Assembly (NCBI GenBank): GCA_016841425.1
Contig: JAENZE010000002.1
Location: 251,575-315,574 of the forward strand
Direction of reading: 5' to 3'
Source of the DNA: Syntrophomonas sp.
GTDB taxonomy: Bacteria > Bacillota > Syntrophomonadia > Syntrophomonadales > Syntrophomonadaceae
Length of the DNA stretch: 64,000 nt
The first letter of the stretch is position 1, and each line of letters opens with the position of its first letter. The position numbers were made by a program, and so were the translations under genes. The notes under the pieces are model-generated. The model was not told the origin of the DNA and ran no database searches. It saw only the letters and a list, made by a program, of their open reading frames with translations. Positions 1 to 8,289 of the stretch are shown piece by piece.

Positions 1-267
1 GCCTTAGCGAACGTGAAATTGTGGTCCTGTGGGCTTCCTTATAATTTTGTGAGCCGTGCGAACGTGAAACTGCAACCTTGATTGTGCCGAAAGAAATGAA
101 GGTACATCAGTAGTCCCGCTTCAGCGGGGAGGTCCTGTGGGCTACGCAATATTCCTTTCTTTGATATTGCTGAGCATTGGGAACCCTTAAACTGTGACCC
201 GTTAAGGGTTCTTGTTATCGGTTGGAATTGGGGTACAAGTATCGCTTATTTAGTAATAATATTTATA
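1..267. repeat. Non-coding stretch with short direct repeats and serial hairpins
   Basis: No credible gene lies before position 333. A 12-base phrase (gcgaacgtgaaa) occurs near 7 and again near 58, and a 13-base phrase (ggtcctgtgggct) occurs near 23 and near 131. Three hairpins follow one another: 115-128 (CCCGCT/AGCGGG), 146-170 (GCAATAT/ATATTGC) and 181-211 (GAACCCTTAA/TTAAGGGTTC, 10 bp, perfect). The last is followed by a weak TTGTT and may end transcription entering from outside the window. It could be a structured RNA or a remnant of a mobile element. I do not recognise a family. Confidence 0.4.
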
Positions 268-296
268 TTTTAAATTATGTATGATTTGTATATAAT
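268..296 (+). promoter_or_regulatory. Putative promoter of the polyamine operon
   Basis: A perfect -10 hexamer TATAAT lies at 291-296. The hexamer 17 bases upstream (268-273, TTTTAA) is a poor -35, so this is a -10-driven guess. It sits 37 bases before the first gene in an AT-rich stretch. Confidence 0.4.
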
Positions 297-332
297 ATAT
301 CTGTTTGGATAATTAATCAGGGAGGGCTGGCA

Positions 333-791
333 ATGTTACCGTTACCTAAAAAATATTTCGTTACTGCTGCTGCTGCTGAAGGCGACACCGAACTAACTGC
401 TTTTGATGGGGCTTTATTGAAAGCCCGAGTAGGGAACACCAATTTGCTAAAAGTCAGCAGTATATTGCCTCCAGGTTGTGTGTATGACCCAGAGCTGGTG
501 ATACCCGAAGGTTCTCTGTTACCCATCGCTTATGGGGATATCATCTGTGAAGAACCTGGTACAAAGATAGCTGCCGCCGTATCGGTAGGTATTAAAAAAG
601 ACAGTTTTGGCGTAATCATGGAGTATTCTGGCAAGTGCAGCCGAGAAGAAGCCGAAAAAATGGTAAGCGATATGGTGAAAGAAGCTTTTAGGATTAGAGG
701 TTTGGAGTTAGAAGAAATTAAGATCGCATCTGCTGAGCACGTAGTCGAGAAAATTGGATGTGCCTTTGCAGCTGTACCCTTGTGGTATTAG
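333..791 (+). CDS. pdaD: Pyruvoyl-dependent arginine decarboxylase
   Basis: Converts arginine to agmatine and CO2 in the cytoplasm, the first step of polyamine synthesis here. The 152-residue protein has the expected family length. The self-cleavage site is visible as Ser42-Ser43 in KVSSILPP; by family knowledge Ser43 becomes the pyruvoyl cofactor after the proenzyme splits into beta and alpha chains. The C-terminal signature EKIGCAFAAVPLWY is also typical. ATG start with a GGGAGGG site a few bases upstream. It is followed by speE and speB, which complete the agmatine to putrescine to spermidine route, so the three form one operon. Family assignment is firm. Confidence 0.93.
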   Translation: MLPLPKKYFVTAAAAEGDTELTAFDGALLKARVGNTNLLKVSSILPPGCVYDPELVIPEGSLLPIAYGDIICEEPGTKIAAAVSVGIKKDSFGVIMEYSGKCSREEAEKMVSDMVKEAFRIRGLELEEIKIASAEHVVEKIGCAFAAVPLWY

Positions 792-837
792 AAGCTTTTA
801 GTAGCTAATTATGATTTAAATAAGGGAGGAACTTTGT

Positions 838-1668
838 TTGGAATTGTGGGTTACTGAATATCAAACTCCAGCCATAGGATTTAGTTGTAAAAGCACAGAA
901 ACACTGAGGGTTGAACAGACACCCTTTCAGCATCTTTCGGTTGTCAATACCGAGCAGTTTGGTAAGATGCTGTTATTGGATGGTATGGTAATGACCACCG
1001 AAAAAGACGAATTTGTATATCACGAGATGATAAGCCTGGTAGCGTGCAATTCTCATCCTCACCCAGAAAACGTTCTGATAATAGGTGGCGGAGATGGTGG
1101 TACTTTGAGAGAAGTAGTTCGCCATCCAGCTGTTAAACATGGAACTCTGGTTGAAATAGACGAAAGGGTGGTACAGGCCTCGCGCGATTTCTTCCCATCT
1201 TTAGCATGTGCATTTGAAGATGTTAAGAGCCAGGTGCTTATAGAAGATGGGATTAAATATGTCAGAGAACATAAGAGTTGTTATGACATAGTAATTGTTG
1301 ATTCAACAGATCCTGTGGGTCCTGCAGTAGAATTGTTTTCAAAATCTTTCTATGAAAATGTGTTTGAAGTATTGAAAGAGGATGGCATGCTGGTGGTTCA
1401 GAGTGATTCTCCCTATTACCATCCCGATGTAGTACAGATGGCTTATAACGGCATTGCGGGTATTTTCCCGTTAACCAGACTGTATCTGGCTAATATACCG
1501 ACCTATCCCAGCGGTCTATGGAGTTTTACCATAGGCTCCAAAAAATATGCTCCAGAAAACCTGGTGCATGAGTATGATAATGGATGCCGCTACTATACCC
1601 GGAATATGCATCAGGCTTCATTCCATCTGCCTGCCCTGGTCAAGAAAATAATTACGAGTGAGGAATAG
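838..1668 (+). CDS. speE: Spermidine synthase (polyamine aminopropyltransferase)
   Basis: Transfers the aminopropyl group of decarboxylated S-adenosylmethionine to putrescine. 276 residues, normal for the family. The nucleotide-binding loop GGGDGGTLREV lies near residue 82, followed by the acidic VEIDERV. The active-site segment DSTDPVGPA lies near residue 158 and the substrate Tyr/Asp stretch QSDSPYYH near residue 188. It starts at TTG (838-840), chosen because AAGGGAGGA lies at the right distance and the protein then begins with the expected ELWVTEYQTP. Lies between the decarboxylase and the agmatinase. The aminopropyl donor would come from SpeD, encoded 10 kb downstream. Confidence 0.95.
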   Translation: MELWVTEYQTPAIGFSCKSTETLRVEQTPFQHLSVVNTEQFGKMLLLDGMVMTTEKDEFVYHEMISLVACNSHPHPENVLIIGGGDGGTLREVVRHPAVKHGTLVEIDERVVQASRDFFPSLACAFEDVKSQVLIEDGIKYVREHKSCYDIVIVDSTDPVGPAVELFSKSFYENVFEVLKEDGMLVVQSDSPYYHPDVVQMAYNGIAGIFPLTRLYLANIPTYPSGLWSFTIGSKKYAPENLVHEYDNGCRYYTRNMHQASFHLPALVKKIITSEE

Positions 1669-1677
1669 GTAAAATAT

Positions 1678-2541
1678 ATGGACAACAAAATCGATTTTAT
1701 TGAACAAAAGGCAGTCTTTATGGCTGCCTCTAACAAGTTAGAACAATGTGAGAAAGTACTGCTGGGAATCCCATTCGACACTACTACCAGCTTCAGACCA
1801 GGTACGCGCCTGGCTCCTTTTCGTATCAGGGAAGTATCTGAAGGTATTGAAGAATACAGCCTGTACCAGGATAAATCACTGGAAGATCTGGACTTCTATG
1901 ATGCAGGAGACATCGTACTGCCTTTTGGCAATGTGTCTGAGTGCTTGCAGCGTATAGAGAAGGTCTGTAAATGGTTTTTAAGCAGGGGAAAAAAAGTATT
2001 TTCAATGGGAGGAGAGCACCTGGTGTCCTGGCCGCTGATAAAGGCCTACCATGAATACTATTCAGATCTAGTGGTAGTACAGCTGGATGCTCATGCTGAT
2101 CTAAGGGAAGAATATCTGGGAGAATCATTATCACATGCTGCAGTTATGCGGCAAGTTGTTGAATTACTGGGTGAAAAAAAGGTTTTTCAGCTGGGAATCC
2201 GCTCCTGCACTCGGGATGAGTTGAATTATGCACATAAAAACACCCAATTATATGCGGATAAATTGCTGGATGTGATCGATGAGGTAAAAGAGAAAATCCA
2301 GGGTCGTCCGGTTTATTTTACCCTGGATATTGATGTCATGGATCCAGCCTATGCCCCGGGTACCGGCACTCCTGAAGCGGGAGGGTTTTCATCCCGGGAA
2401 GTAATTAAACTAATGCACGAAATACAGAGCCTGAACGTAGTAGGCTTTGATGTGGTAGAAATATCTCCCCCGTATGATGCTGCAGATATAACCGCAATTT
2501 TGGGGGCAAAAATAATAAGGGAGGCACTCCTGGCATATTAG
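1678..2541 (+). CDS. speB: Agmatinase (ureohydrolase family)
   Basis: Hydrolyses agmatine to putrescine and urea. The manganese-binding motifs of the arginase/agmatinase family are all visible: GGEHLVSWP (about residue 112), DAHADLREEY (about 140) and DIDVMDPAYAPGTGTPEAGG (about 214-233). 287 residues, typical for agmatinase. Nine bases separate it from speE, so it is the last gene of the polyamine operon, and an inverted repeat begins at its stop codon. Arginase or formiminoglutamase would share the motifs, but the adjoining arginine decarboxylase and spermidine synthase favour agmatine as substrate. Confidence 0.93.
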   Translation: MDNKIDFIEQKAVFMAASNKLEQCEKVLLGIPFDTTTSFRPGTRLAPFRIREVSEGIEEYSLYQDKSLEDLDFYDAGDIVLPFGNVSECLQRIEKVCKWFLSRGKKVFSMGGEHLVSWPLIKAYHEYYSDLVVVQLDAHADLREEYLGESLSHAAVMRQVVELLGEKKVFQLGIRSCTRDELNYAHKNTQLYADKLLDVIDEVKEKIQGRPVYFTLDIDVMDPAYAPGTGTPEAGGFSSREVIKLMHEIQSLNVVGFDVVEISPPYDAADITAILGAKIIREALLAY

Positions 2542-2580
2542 ATGACAGTGGTTTCGGAACCGTCCCCACTGTCATCTTAT
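2541..2580 (+). terminator. Terminator-like palindrome after speB
   Basis: GATGACAGTG (2541-2550) pairs perfectly with CACTGTCATC (2567-2576), followed by TTATTTCTT. The loop carries GGAACCGTCCCC, the same core seen in the larger palindromes near 6.9 and 41.3 kb. It lies between convergent genes and could end transcription from both sides. Confidence 0.7.
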
Positions 2581-2583
2581 TTC

Positions 2584-3021
2584 TTAATAAATCGTCAGAC
2601 GGTTAGAATACACATATATCAGATTGCTGTTTGGTTTCTTGTTGAAAGTAAACAGATCGGCTAAAAGGTCATATATTTTATCCATTTCTTCTTCAACATT
2701 TTCACATTCTTCACTTAGTATTACTTCGAAAACAGATACCGGGCTTTCCAACCAATTTAAAAGTTTGAGCTCCTGCATCCCTTCACCCAGAAATTCTAAT
2801 TCCGACACGGGCATGGAAAAAGGTGCCCGGGGTTTACTCTTGATATGGCTTTCTAATTTCTCAATAAAATATTTGAGTTGTGCTTCCTTCTCAGGATCAA
2901 TTACATACTGGAATAAAATATCATAAAGGTTTTGTACCAGTATAATTGAAGTGGTATTGGGCAGCATGATGTGCTGTTCCGGGTTAAGGTAATTTAACTG
3001 AAATTTCTTGGTTTCCTGCAA
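2584..3021 (-). CDS. Conserved-looking hypothetical protein
   Basis: 145 residues, not recognised. The start is TTG (complement of 3019-3021), with AGGAG nine bases upstream on the minus strand. The sequence is soluble, acidic and predicted mostly helical, with an EEECENVEEE-like acidic patch around residues 104-113. There is no signal peptide, membrane segment or metal-binding motif. The gene is alone on the minus strand, convergent with speB, and shares the palindrome at 2541-2580 as a terminator. It is judged a real gene from its ribosome site and from the lack of any better reading on the other strand. Confidence 0.55.
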   Translation of the reverse strand: MQETKKFQLNYLNPEQHIMLPNTTSIILVQNLYDILFQYVIDPEKEAQLKYFIEKLESHIKSKPRAPFSMPVSELEFLGEGMQELKLLNWLESPVSVFEVILSEECENVEEEMDKIYDLLADLFTFNKKPNSNLIYVYSNRLTIY

Positions 3022-3153
3022 ATTTGATCACTCCTAATCCTGGATTTTATTAAATTGTACTTGTTTGATCTGCTTTTAACAACTAAGCCTAATAGAGGCT
3101 ATTAAGCTTAGGATATAATATTAACATACATCTTTAATGAGGAGCAATGCAGC

Positions 3154-3333
3154 ATGCGCAGCAGAAGAAGCGAAAGGAATTTAAAGAAAGATCAAGAAGC
3201 TTCCCATACAGAGAAATTACGTTTGAAATACAACCTGTTGGGGATTCTGGTGCTTGCTTTGATGGGAATCCTGGCCTTTGACCTGGCTGGGGTAAGTACC
3301 TGGATAAGTCGAGTTTTTGGAGGAAATATATAG
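3154..3333 (+). CDS. Small single-span membrane protein (59 aa)
   Basis: Starts at ATG with TGAGGAG nine bases before it; two other ATGs close by are in different frames. The first 27 residues are very basic and polar (MRSRRSERNLKKDQEASHTE at the start). One hydrophobic segment follows at about residues 28-47 (LLGILVLALMGILAF), then a short tail ending in FGGNI. This pattern fits an inner-membrane protein with a cytoplasmic N-terminus. Not recognised. It stands alone between the minus-strand hypothetical gene and the riboswitch leader of the osmolyte importer. The codon pattern and ribosome site support it, but nothing shows its role. Confidence 0.5.
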   Translation: MRSRRSERNLKKDQEASHTEKLRLKYNLLGILVLALMGILAFDLAGVSTWISRVFGGNI

Positions 3334-3433
3334 TACCTATACTTATAAAATCAGAATAGCTTGTGAAAGAAGTTTTTGTTGTAATTCCTGCTTTGAATTC
3401 ACATATGCAAGAAATAGCTTGATTATAGGCCTT

Positions 3434-3463
3434 TTGTCAGCAGCAATTATAATTGATTATAAT
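3434..3463 (+). promoter_or_regulatory. Putative promoter for the opuA riboswitch leader
   Basis: TTGTCA (3434-3439) and TATAAT (3458-3463) are separated by 18 bases. A start site near 3470 would place the whole riboswitch in the leader RNA. Confidence 0.55.
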
Positions 3464-3514
3464 AATTATGGTAAATAACAAAAAATAATAAAAACGGTGT
3501 TTAGCCATTCTCAC

Positions 3515-3640
3515 ATGCCTAATCTCCATTCTTAATAAAGGAGAGCGGGGGAACCAATAATTGGGGTGAATTCCCGGTCTAGCCGGGATAGGGCAGCCCT
3601 TTAGCCCGAATCCGTCAGCTAACCTCGCAGGCCAGGAGGG
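3515..3640 (+). ncRNA. Cyclic di-AMP riboswitch (ydaO-yuaA class)
   Basis: The conserved blocks of this class appear in order: GAGCGGGGGAACCAAT (about 3542), TTGGGGTGAAT (about 3561), a variable hairpin (CCCGGTCTAGCCGGG), AGGGC, and then CCCGAATCCGTCAGCTAACC (3605-3624) followed by CTCGCAGGC. The closing helix can form between GCCT (3517-3520) and AGGC (3629-3632). Members are known to bind c-di-AMP and to switch off downstream genes, often for osmolyte or potassium handling and cell-wall enzymes. Here the next genes encode a glycine-betaine importer, which fits exactly. Confidence 0.9.
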
Positions 3641-3669
3641 GGGAGAATTGGATGTTATGCTGTATATTC

Positions 3670-3697
3670 AGTGTAGATTCCCAATTTACACTTTTTT
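3670..3697 (+). terminator. Riboswitch expression platform: intrinsic terminator
   Basis: AGTGTAGA pairs with TTTACACT (one G-T pair) around a short loop, followed by six T (3692-3697). AATTGG at 3646-3651, just after the aptamer, is complementary to CCAATT at 3681-3686 inside the terminator. An anti-terminator can therefore form, giving a transcriptional OFF switch on ligand binding. About 140 bases remain before the ATG of the ATPase gene. Confidence 0.7.
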
Positions 3698-3839
3698 GAT
3701 TACTGCCCGCATTCAATCCCTTTGTCAGTCTTTACTGCTCCAAATATCAATTTATTTAGCCGTTTGGAAAAATTATATTGTCCATTTATCTGTATGGGCA
3801 TTTAAAACTACGCATACAAAACAATAAAGGAAGGGTATT

Positions 3840-5027
3840 ATGATCGAAATAAATAATCTTACTAAGATTTATGGCAATAATACTGACAAAGCCCTGGAGC
3901 TGTTAAGAAAAGGTATAAGCAATGAAGAAATAAAGAAAAGAACCAAGCAGGTAGTAGGAGTCAGAGATGCCAGCTTCACGGTGAAAGATGGTGAAACCTT
4001 TGTCATCATGGGTCTTTCCGGCAGTGGCAAGTCCACTTTGCTGCGGTGTATTAATCGCTTAATCAAGGCCAGCGCCGGGGAAATTATCATCGACGGCCGG
4101 GACGTACTTACCATGCCTGCCAAAGAACTGGAGGAGCTTCGTAAACGGAAAATGTCCATGGTGTTTCAGCGCTTTGCACTTCTTCCCCACCGGACTATAC
4201 TTGACAATGTTGCCTATGGATTGGAGATACAGGGTATAGACAAGGAGGAACGCCTGGCCAAAGCACAAGAGGTGATTGAATTGGTTGGCCTCAAAGGATG
4301 GGAGGATGCGTATCCTCAAAACCTAAGCGGTGGTATGCAGCAGCGGGTAGGTATCGCCCGGGCTCTGGCTACAGATCCTGATATATTACTTATGGACGAG
4401 CCATTTAGCGCCTTAGATCCTCTAATCCGCCAGGACATGCAGGAAGAACTCGTTGACATCCAGGAGAAATTGCGGAAAACCATAATATTTATTACTCATG
4501 ACCTGGATGAAGCTCTGAAGATTGGAGATCGTATTGCCCTGATGAAAGATGGACAGATCGTGCAGATTGGATCTCCGGAAGATATTCTTCTTTCCCCGGC
4601 CACTGAATATGTGGCTCGTTTTGTTGAAAACGTTAACCGCTCCCTGGCTTTAACTGCTTCCTCGGTAATGGTCAGACCGCGCTATGTGGTTCATCCCAAA
4701 GATGGGCCCAGGACAGCTCTGAATTTTATGGAAAAACATGGGTTATCGACTTTGTTTGTTCTGGACCGCTTTGGAAAGCTCAAGGGATATATAAAAGCTG
4801 AAGATTCTTCTGAATTGACTGCCCAGGGGGTTAAGGATCTGGCAGGCATCATCCAGACCGATATGCCAACTACCAGACCTGATAGTCCATTGGCAGATCT
4901 GCTTGATGTGATGGCTTATACTAAAGTACCTATCGCTGTTATTGATGACAACAACAAACTGCAGGGGACCCTGGTAAGGGGATCTGTTATTGCGGGACTT
5001 GCTGGTGGAAGGGGGGGAGACAAATAA
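3840..5027 (+). CDS. opuAA: Glycine betaine/proline ABC importer, ATP-binding subunit with CBS domains
   Basis: Energises uptake of compatible solutes at the cytoplasmic membrane. Walker A GLSGSGKST at residues 58-66, signature LSGGMQQRVG near 161 and Walker B ILLMDEP near 182. After about residue 275 come two CBS-type repeats, which in this family sense ionic strength or bind nucleotides such as c-di-AMP. 395 residues, typical for OpuAA/ProV. The ATG has AAGGAAGG upstream. The permease gene begins at the base after its stop codon. The riboswitch leader suggests control by c-di-AMP at the RNA level, possibly with a second layer through the CBS domains. Confidence 0.95.
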   Translation: MIEINNLTKIYGNNTDKALELLRKGISNEEIKKRTKQVVGVRDASFTVKDGETFVIMGLSGSGKSTLLRCINRLIKASAGEIIIDGRDVLTMPAKELEELRKRKMSMVFQRFALLPHRTILDNVAYGLEIQGIDKEERLAKAQEVIELVGLKGWEDAYPQNLSGGMQQRVGIARALATDPDILLMDEPFSALDPLIRQDMQEELVDIQEKLRKTIIFITHDLDEALKIGDRIALMKDGQIVQIGSPEDILLSPATEYVARFVENVNRSLALTASSVMVRPRYVVHPKDGPRTALNFMEKHGLSTLFVLDRFGKLKGYIKAEDSSELTAQGVKDLAGIIQTDMPTTRPDSPLADLLDVMAYTKVPIAVIDDNNKLQGTLVRGSVIAGLAGGRGGDK

Positions 5028-5858
5028 ATGGATAGCATACCAAGGATCCCGCTGGCAGAATGGACGGATGCCTTAATCGCTTACCTGCAGAGTAATTTCG
5101 GTACTGGTACCCAGGCATTTGCAGATGGGCTGGAAGGATTAATAAAAGGACTTCAAGGACTATTTATTGCTCTTCCGCCCGAATTTATTATTATTGTGAT
5201 AGCAATTATAGCCTGGTGGTTAGCTGGGAAGAAAATCGCTATATTTAGTCTCTTAGGATTATTGTTTGTCTACAACCTGGGGTTGTGGATGGTAACTATG
5301 GAGACAATTGCCATGGTAATTTCCGCAGTATTATTATGTATGCTTATCGGGGTACCACTGGGTATACTGGGAGCAAAAAACGAAACGGCTCACCGGATTA
5401 TAATGCCCATCCTTGATTTCATGCAGACCTTGCCGGCTTTTGTATACCTGTTACCGGCTATTCCCTTTTTCGGACTAGGAGTAGTACCTGGGGTAATTAC
5501 TACCATTATTTTCGCTATGCCTCCAGTCATAAGGTTAACTGACCTGGGTCTTAAGCAGGTACCCGAGGAACTCATAGAATTGGGCAAATCTTTTGGTTCG
5601 ACTTTTTGGCAGATGCTTATAAAGATTGAGCTTCCTCTGGCTAGACCTACCATGCTGGCTGGAATCAACCAGTGCATAATGTTGTCCCTTTCTATGGTAG
5701 TTATAGCTTCAATGATTGGGGCCAAGGGTTTAGGGGGTATAGTATGGCGGGCAATACAAACTCTTAATATGGGTAAAGGGTTCGAGGCTGGGGTAGCAAT
5801 TGTTATTATTGCAATTATCCTGGATAGAATAACTCAGAATCTAGGCAAGTCAAGATAG
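5028..5858 (+). CDS. opuAB: Glycine betaine ABC importer, permease subunit
   Basis: Forms the membrane channel of the importer. 276 residues with several hydrophobic spans, including IIIVIAIIAWWLAG, an early span near residues 58-71. The coupling-loop region contains ELGKSFGSTFWQMLIKIELP (about 187-206), the EAA-type motif that contacts the ATPase. It starts immediately at the stop of the ATPase gene, so translation is probably coupled, and is followed 18 bases later by the binding protein. Choline or carnitine importers look alike; the substrate is inferred from the binding protein. Confidence 0.93.
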   Translation: MDSIPRIPLAEWTDALIAYLQSNFGTGTQAFADGLEGLIKGLQGLFIALPPEFIIIVIAIIAWWLAGKKIAIFSLLGLLFVYNLGLWMVTMETIAMVISAVLLCMLIGVPLGILGAKNETAHRIIMPILDFMQTLPAFVYLLPAIPFFGLGVVPGVITTIIFAMPPVIRLTDLGLKQVPEELIELGKSFGSTFWQMLIKIELPLARPTMLAGINQCIMLSLSMVVIASMIGAKGLGGIVWRAIQTLNMGKGFEAGVAIVIIAIILDRITQNLGKSR

Positions 5859-5876
5859 GGAAAGGAGTGGATCACT

Positions 5877-6800
5877 TTGTTAAGGAAGAAGAAGCTGGTT
5901 CTGATGGTAACTATACTGGCATTTGCTATGTTCAGTGTGGTTGGATGTGGGGGTGGAGACACCGAACCTTCTGATCAGGCGGCGGAGACTGTAAAAGACA
6001 AGTTTGATGGAAAGATTATTGGGATTGATCCCGGTGCAGGAATTATGGCGGCAACTGAAAATGCCCTGGAAAAATATAACCTTGATTATGAACTTATGGA
6101 GGGCAGCGGGGCTACTATGACTGCCACCTTGAAGCAGGCCATTGACAACAATGAATGGGTTGCAGTAACCGGTTGGGCTCCTCATTGGAAATTTGCCCGC
6201 TGGGATCTAAAATTCCTGGAAGATCCCCAGGGGGTATATGGAGAAGCTGAAACTATAAATACTATAGTAAGGCTGGGACTTAAAGAAGATTTACCTGAGG
6301 TATATGAAGTGTGTGACAATTTTAGATGGGATGATGCAGATATTGGCTCAGCTATGGGTTTAGCTGAAGACCTGGGAGATGATGTATTGGCTGCCCGTCA
6401 ATGGGTGCAGGAAAACCCGGATCTGGTTAACACCTGGTTACCTGAAGGCTATGATGCAACTGAGATAGTTGAGAATCCTACTAAAGAAACAGTTACTCTA
6501 TTATATGTTGAATGGGCCTGTGCCCGGGCTGAAACCCATGTAATGGCTGACGTTATTCAGAATATAATGGGTTACAAGGTAGAATTGCTTTCCCTCAGTG
6601 CAGCGGCAATGTATGAAGGCCTGGCCAACGGACAGGGGGATGCTATTTTCACTGCCTGGCTTCCGCTTACCCATGGTGAATACATGAAACAAGTCGGGGA
6701 GCAGGTGGAAGACCTGGGGCCCAGTTATGAAGGAGCCAGGATCGGGCTGGTAGTACCCGCCTATGTGGATATCAATTCCATTGAAGAAATGAACGATTAA
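5877..6800 (+). CDS. opuAC: Glycine betaine-binding lipoprotein
   Basis: Captures the solute outside the membrane and delivers it to the permease. The N-terminus has Lys/Arg, a hydrophobic stretch and the lipobox SVVGC with Cys24 as the likely lipid anchor, as expected in a Gram-positive. The mature part contains GWAPHWKFARWDL (about residue 100), matching the Trp-rich ligand pocket of the OpuAC/ProX family. 307 residues. Start TTG (5877-5879) after AAAGGAGTGG. Last gene of the operon; a large palindrome near 6.9 kb separates it from convergent trpS. Confidence 0.93.
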   Translation: MLRKKKLVLMVTILAFAMFSVVGCGGGDTEPSDQAAETVKDKFDGKIIGIDPGAGIMAATENALEKYNLDYELMEGSGATMTATLKQAIDNNEWVAVTGWAPHWKFARWDLKFLEDPQGVYGEAETINTIVRLGLKEDLPEVYEVCDNFRWDDADIGSAMGLAEDLGDDVLAARQWVQENPDLVNTWLPEGYDATEIVENPTKETVTLLYVEWACARAETHVMADVIQNIMGYKVELLSLSAAAMYEGLANGQGDAIFTAWLPLTHGEYMKQVGEQVEDLGPSYEGARIGLVVPAYVDINSIEEMND

Positions 6801-6861
6801 ACAACTGATCTTATTAAGGTACTAGCATTAAGAAGCAGTTGACCTCTTGAAGGCCAAATGC

Positions 6862-6957
6862 GACCAAGGGGACAATGCGACCAAGGGGACGGTTCTTGTG
6901 GTACAAAGCCAATGGTGTTGTACCACAAGAACCGTCCCCTTGGTCCGTCCCCTTGGT
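6862..6957. repeat. Large nested palindrome with GGGGACGGTTC core (REP-like, probable bidirectional terminator)
   Basis: A perfect 28-bp stem (6879-6906 with 6918-6945) encloses an 11-base loop. A further 12-base copy, GACCAAGGGGAC at 6862-6873, pairs with GTCCCCTTGGTC at 6946-6957. The repeat unit CCAAGGGGAC is thus present twice on each arm. It lies between the convergent opuAC and trpS genes. The core resembles the loop of the 2541-2580 palindrome and the ends of the 41303-41594 element. Confidence 0.85.
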
Positions 6958-6980
6958 CCCTTTCCCCGCGGTGTAAGCAG

Positions 6981-7994
6981 TTAAATTGGAATCTCGTGAT
7001 CGAAATAGTTTATATGCATTGCTTCCCGCACATCCACCATGGTTTCTCTGGCCACCGAATGAGCTTTCCGGGTGCCTTCGATAAGGATTTCTTTAACAAG
7101 TGCAGGATTAGTTTCATATTTGCTGCGTCTTTCTCTCATGGGTTCTAGAAGTTCATTCAATCGGTCAGCCAGTTTCTTCTTGCAGGCTACACAGCCTATG
7201 CTTCCATTGCGGCAGTCTGACTCAACCTCTGGCACTTCTGCCGGATTAAATACCTTATGATATTCAAAAACAGTGCAGATTTCTGGATGGCCGGGATCAG
7301 TTTTTCTTATTCGGGCTGGATCGGTAACCGCATTTCTTATCTTCATATTAACATCGTCTGAAGTATCTGAAAGGAATATTGCGTTGTTTAGACTCTTACT
7401 CATTTTTGCCTTTCCATCCAGTCCTACCAAGCGGGGAACATCTCCAACCAGCACTTCAGGTTCTACCAGCACCGGCCGATAGAGATCATTGAAACGTCTG
7501 ACAATCTTTCTGGCTAGTTCAATATGGGGAACCTGATCTTCTCCTACCGGGACCAGATGAGCTTTAAAAATACTGATATCAGCGGCCTGGCTCACCGGGT
7601 AACCCAGAAATCCATAGGTCATATCTTTAAACCCATGCTGGGCGGCTTCTGTTTTAACGGTAGGATTATGGCGCAGAACATTAACCGAAGTAAACATGGA
7701 ATAGTACATGGTCAGTTCATGTATTTCCGGGATCATACTTTGAATAAAAATAGTTGACAGCTCTGGATTGAGCCCGACTGCCAGATAATCCAGAGTTATC
7801 TGGTATACATCCCGGGTAAGATTTTCTTCTTTTTCCCAGTGGGTAGTTAAAGCCTGAACATCAGCAATAATAATGAAGCTATCGTATTCATCCTGCAATT
7901 TTACCCGGTTAGAGAGGCTGCCTACATAGTGCCCCAGATGAAGACTGCCAGTTGGTCGGTCTCCGGTTAGAATTCTCTTTTTTATTGGCTGCAT
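6981..7994 (-). CDS. trpS: Tryptophanyl-tRNA synthetase
   Basis: Charges tRNA-Trp. Class I signatures are present: GSLHLGHYV (residues 17-25, HIGH-type) and KMSKS near residue 197. The protein has 337 residues, the usual length. Four cysteines near residues 243-270 (CTVFEY and CRNGSIGCVACKKK) resemble the metal-binding extra element found in some bacterial TrpRS. The ATG start has AGGAGG eight to ten bases upstream. A T-box leader precedes it on the minus strand with a Trp (UGG) specifier, so expression should rise when uncharged tRNA-Trp accumulates. Confidence 0.96.
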   Translation of the reverse strand: MQPIKKRILTGDRPTGSLHLGHYVGSLSNRVKLQDEYDSFIIIADVQALTTHWEKEENLTRDVYQITLDYLAVGLNPELSTIFIQSMIPEIHELTMYYSMFTSVNVLRHNPTVKTEAAQHGFKDMTYGFLGYPVSQAADISIFKAHLVPVGEDQVPHIELARKIVRRFNDLYRPVLVEPEVLVGDVPRLVGLDGKAKMSKSLNNAIFLSDTSDDVNMKIRNAVTDPARIRKTDPGHPEICTVFEYHKVFNPAEVPEVESDCRNGSIGCVACKKKLADRLNELLEPMRERRSKYETNPALVKEILIEGTRKAHSVARETMVDVREAMHINYFDHEIPI

Positions 7995-8040
7995 AAGATA
8001 TCGTCCTCCTGATTTTGGGTTTTATAGGTATGCATAAATC

Positions 8041-8262
8041 AAGCCTCCTATCCACCAAGGGACGGAGGCTATTAGCAATCCGCGGTACCACCCTCATTGA
8101 CAAAAATGTCCGCTTTATCCTTTTAACGGTGGAAACCGGCCCAGCCTTATCTGCAAATGCATTCCAGCGGCAACTCAGAAGCCCATTCGATGGGATTATA
8201 GTACCGGTTTACAGCTTCTCCGGCTCTCTGTAACTATAATGCCCCCAACTACTATCTTTCTT
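8041..8262 (-). ncRNA. T-box leader for trpS, Trp specifier
   Basis: Read on the minus strand, the diagnostic T-box sequence AGGGTGGTACCGCG appears (complement of about 8080-8093). A terminator stem made of AGCCTCC and GGAGGCTT follows (complement of 8041-8071). Stem I can be drawn with an AGTA bulge opposite GAA-UGG-GC, putting UGG (complement of 8183-8185) in the specifier loop. The 8-bp upper helix ATTATAGT/ACTATAAT supports this fold. T-boxes bind uncharged tRNA and prevent termination; the specifier agrees with the downstream gene. Confidence 0.92.
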
Positions 8263-8289
8263 CATCGTTTTTAAGTATTTAATGTCTCT

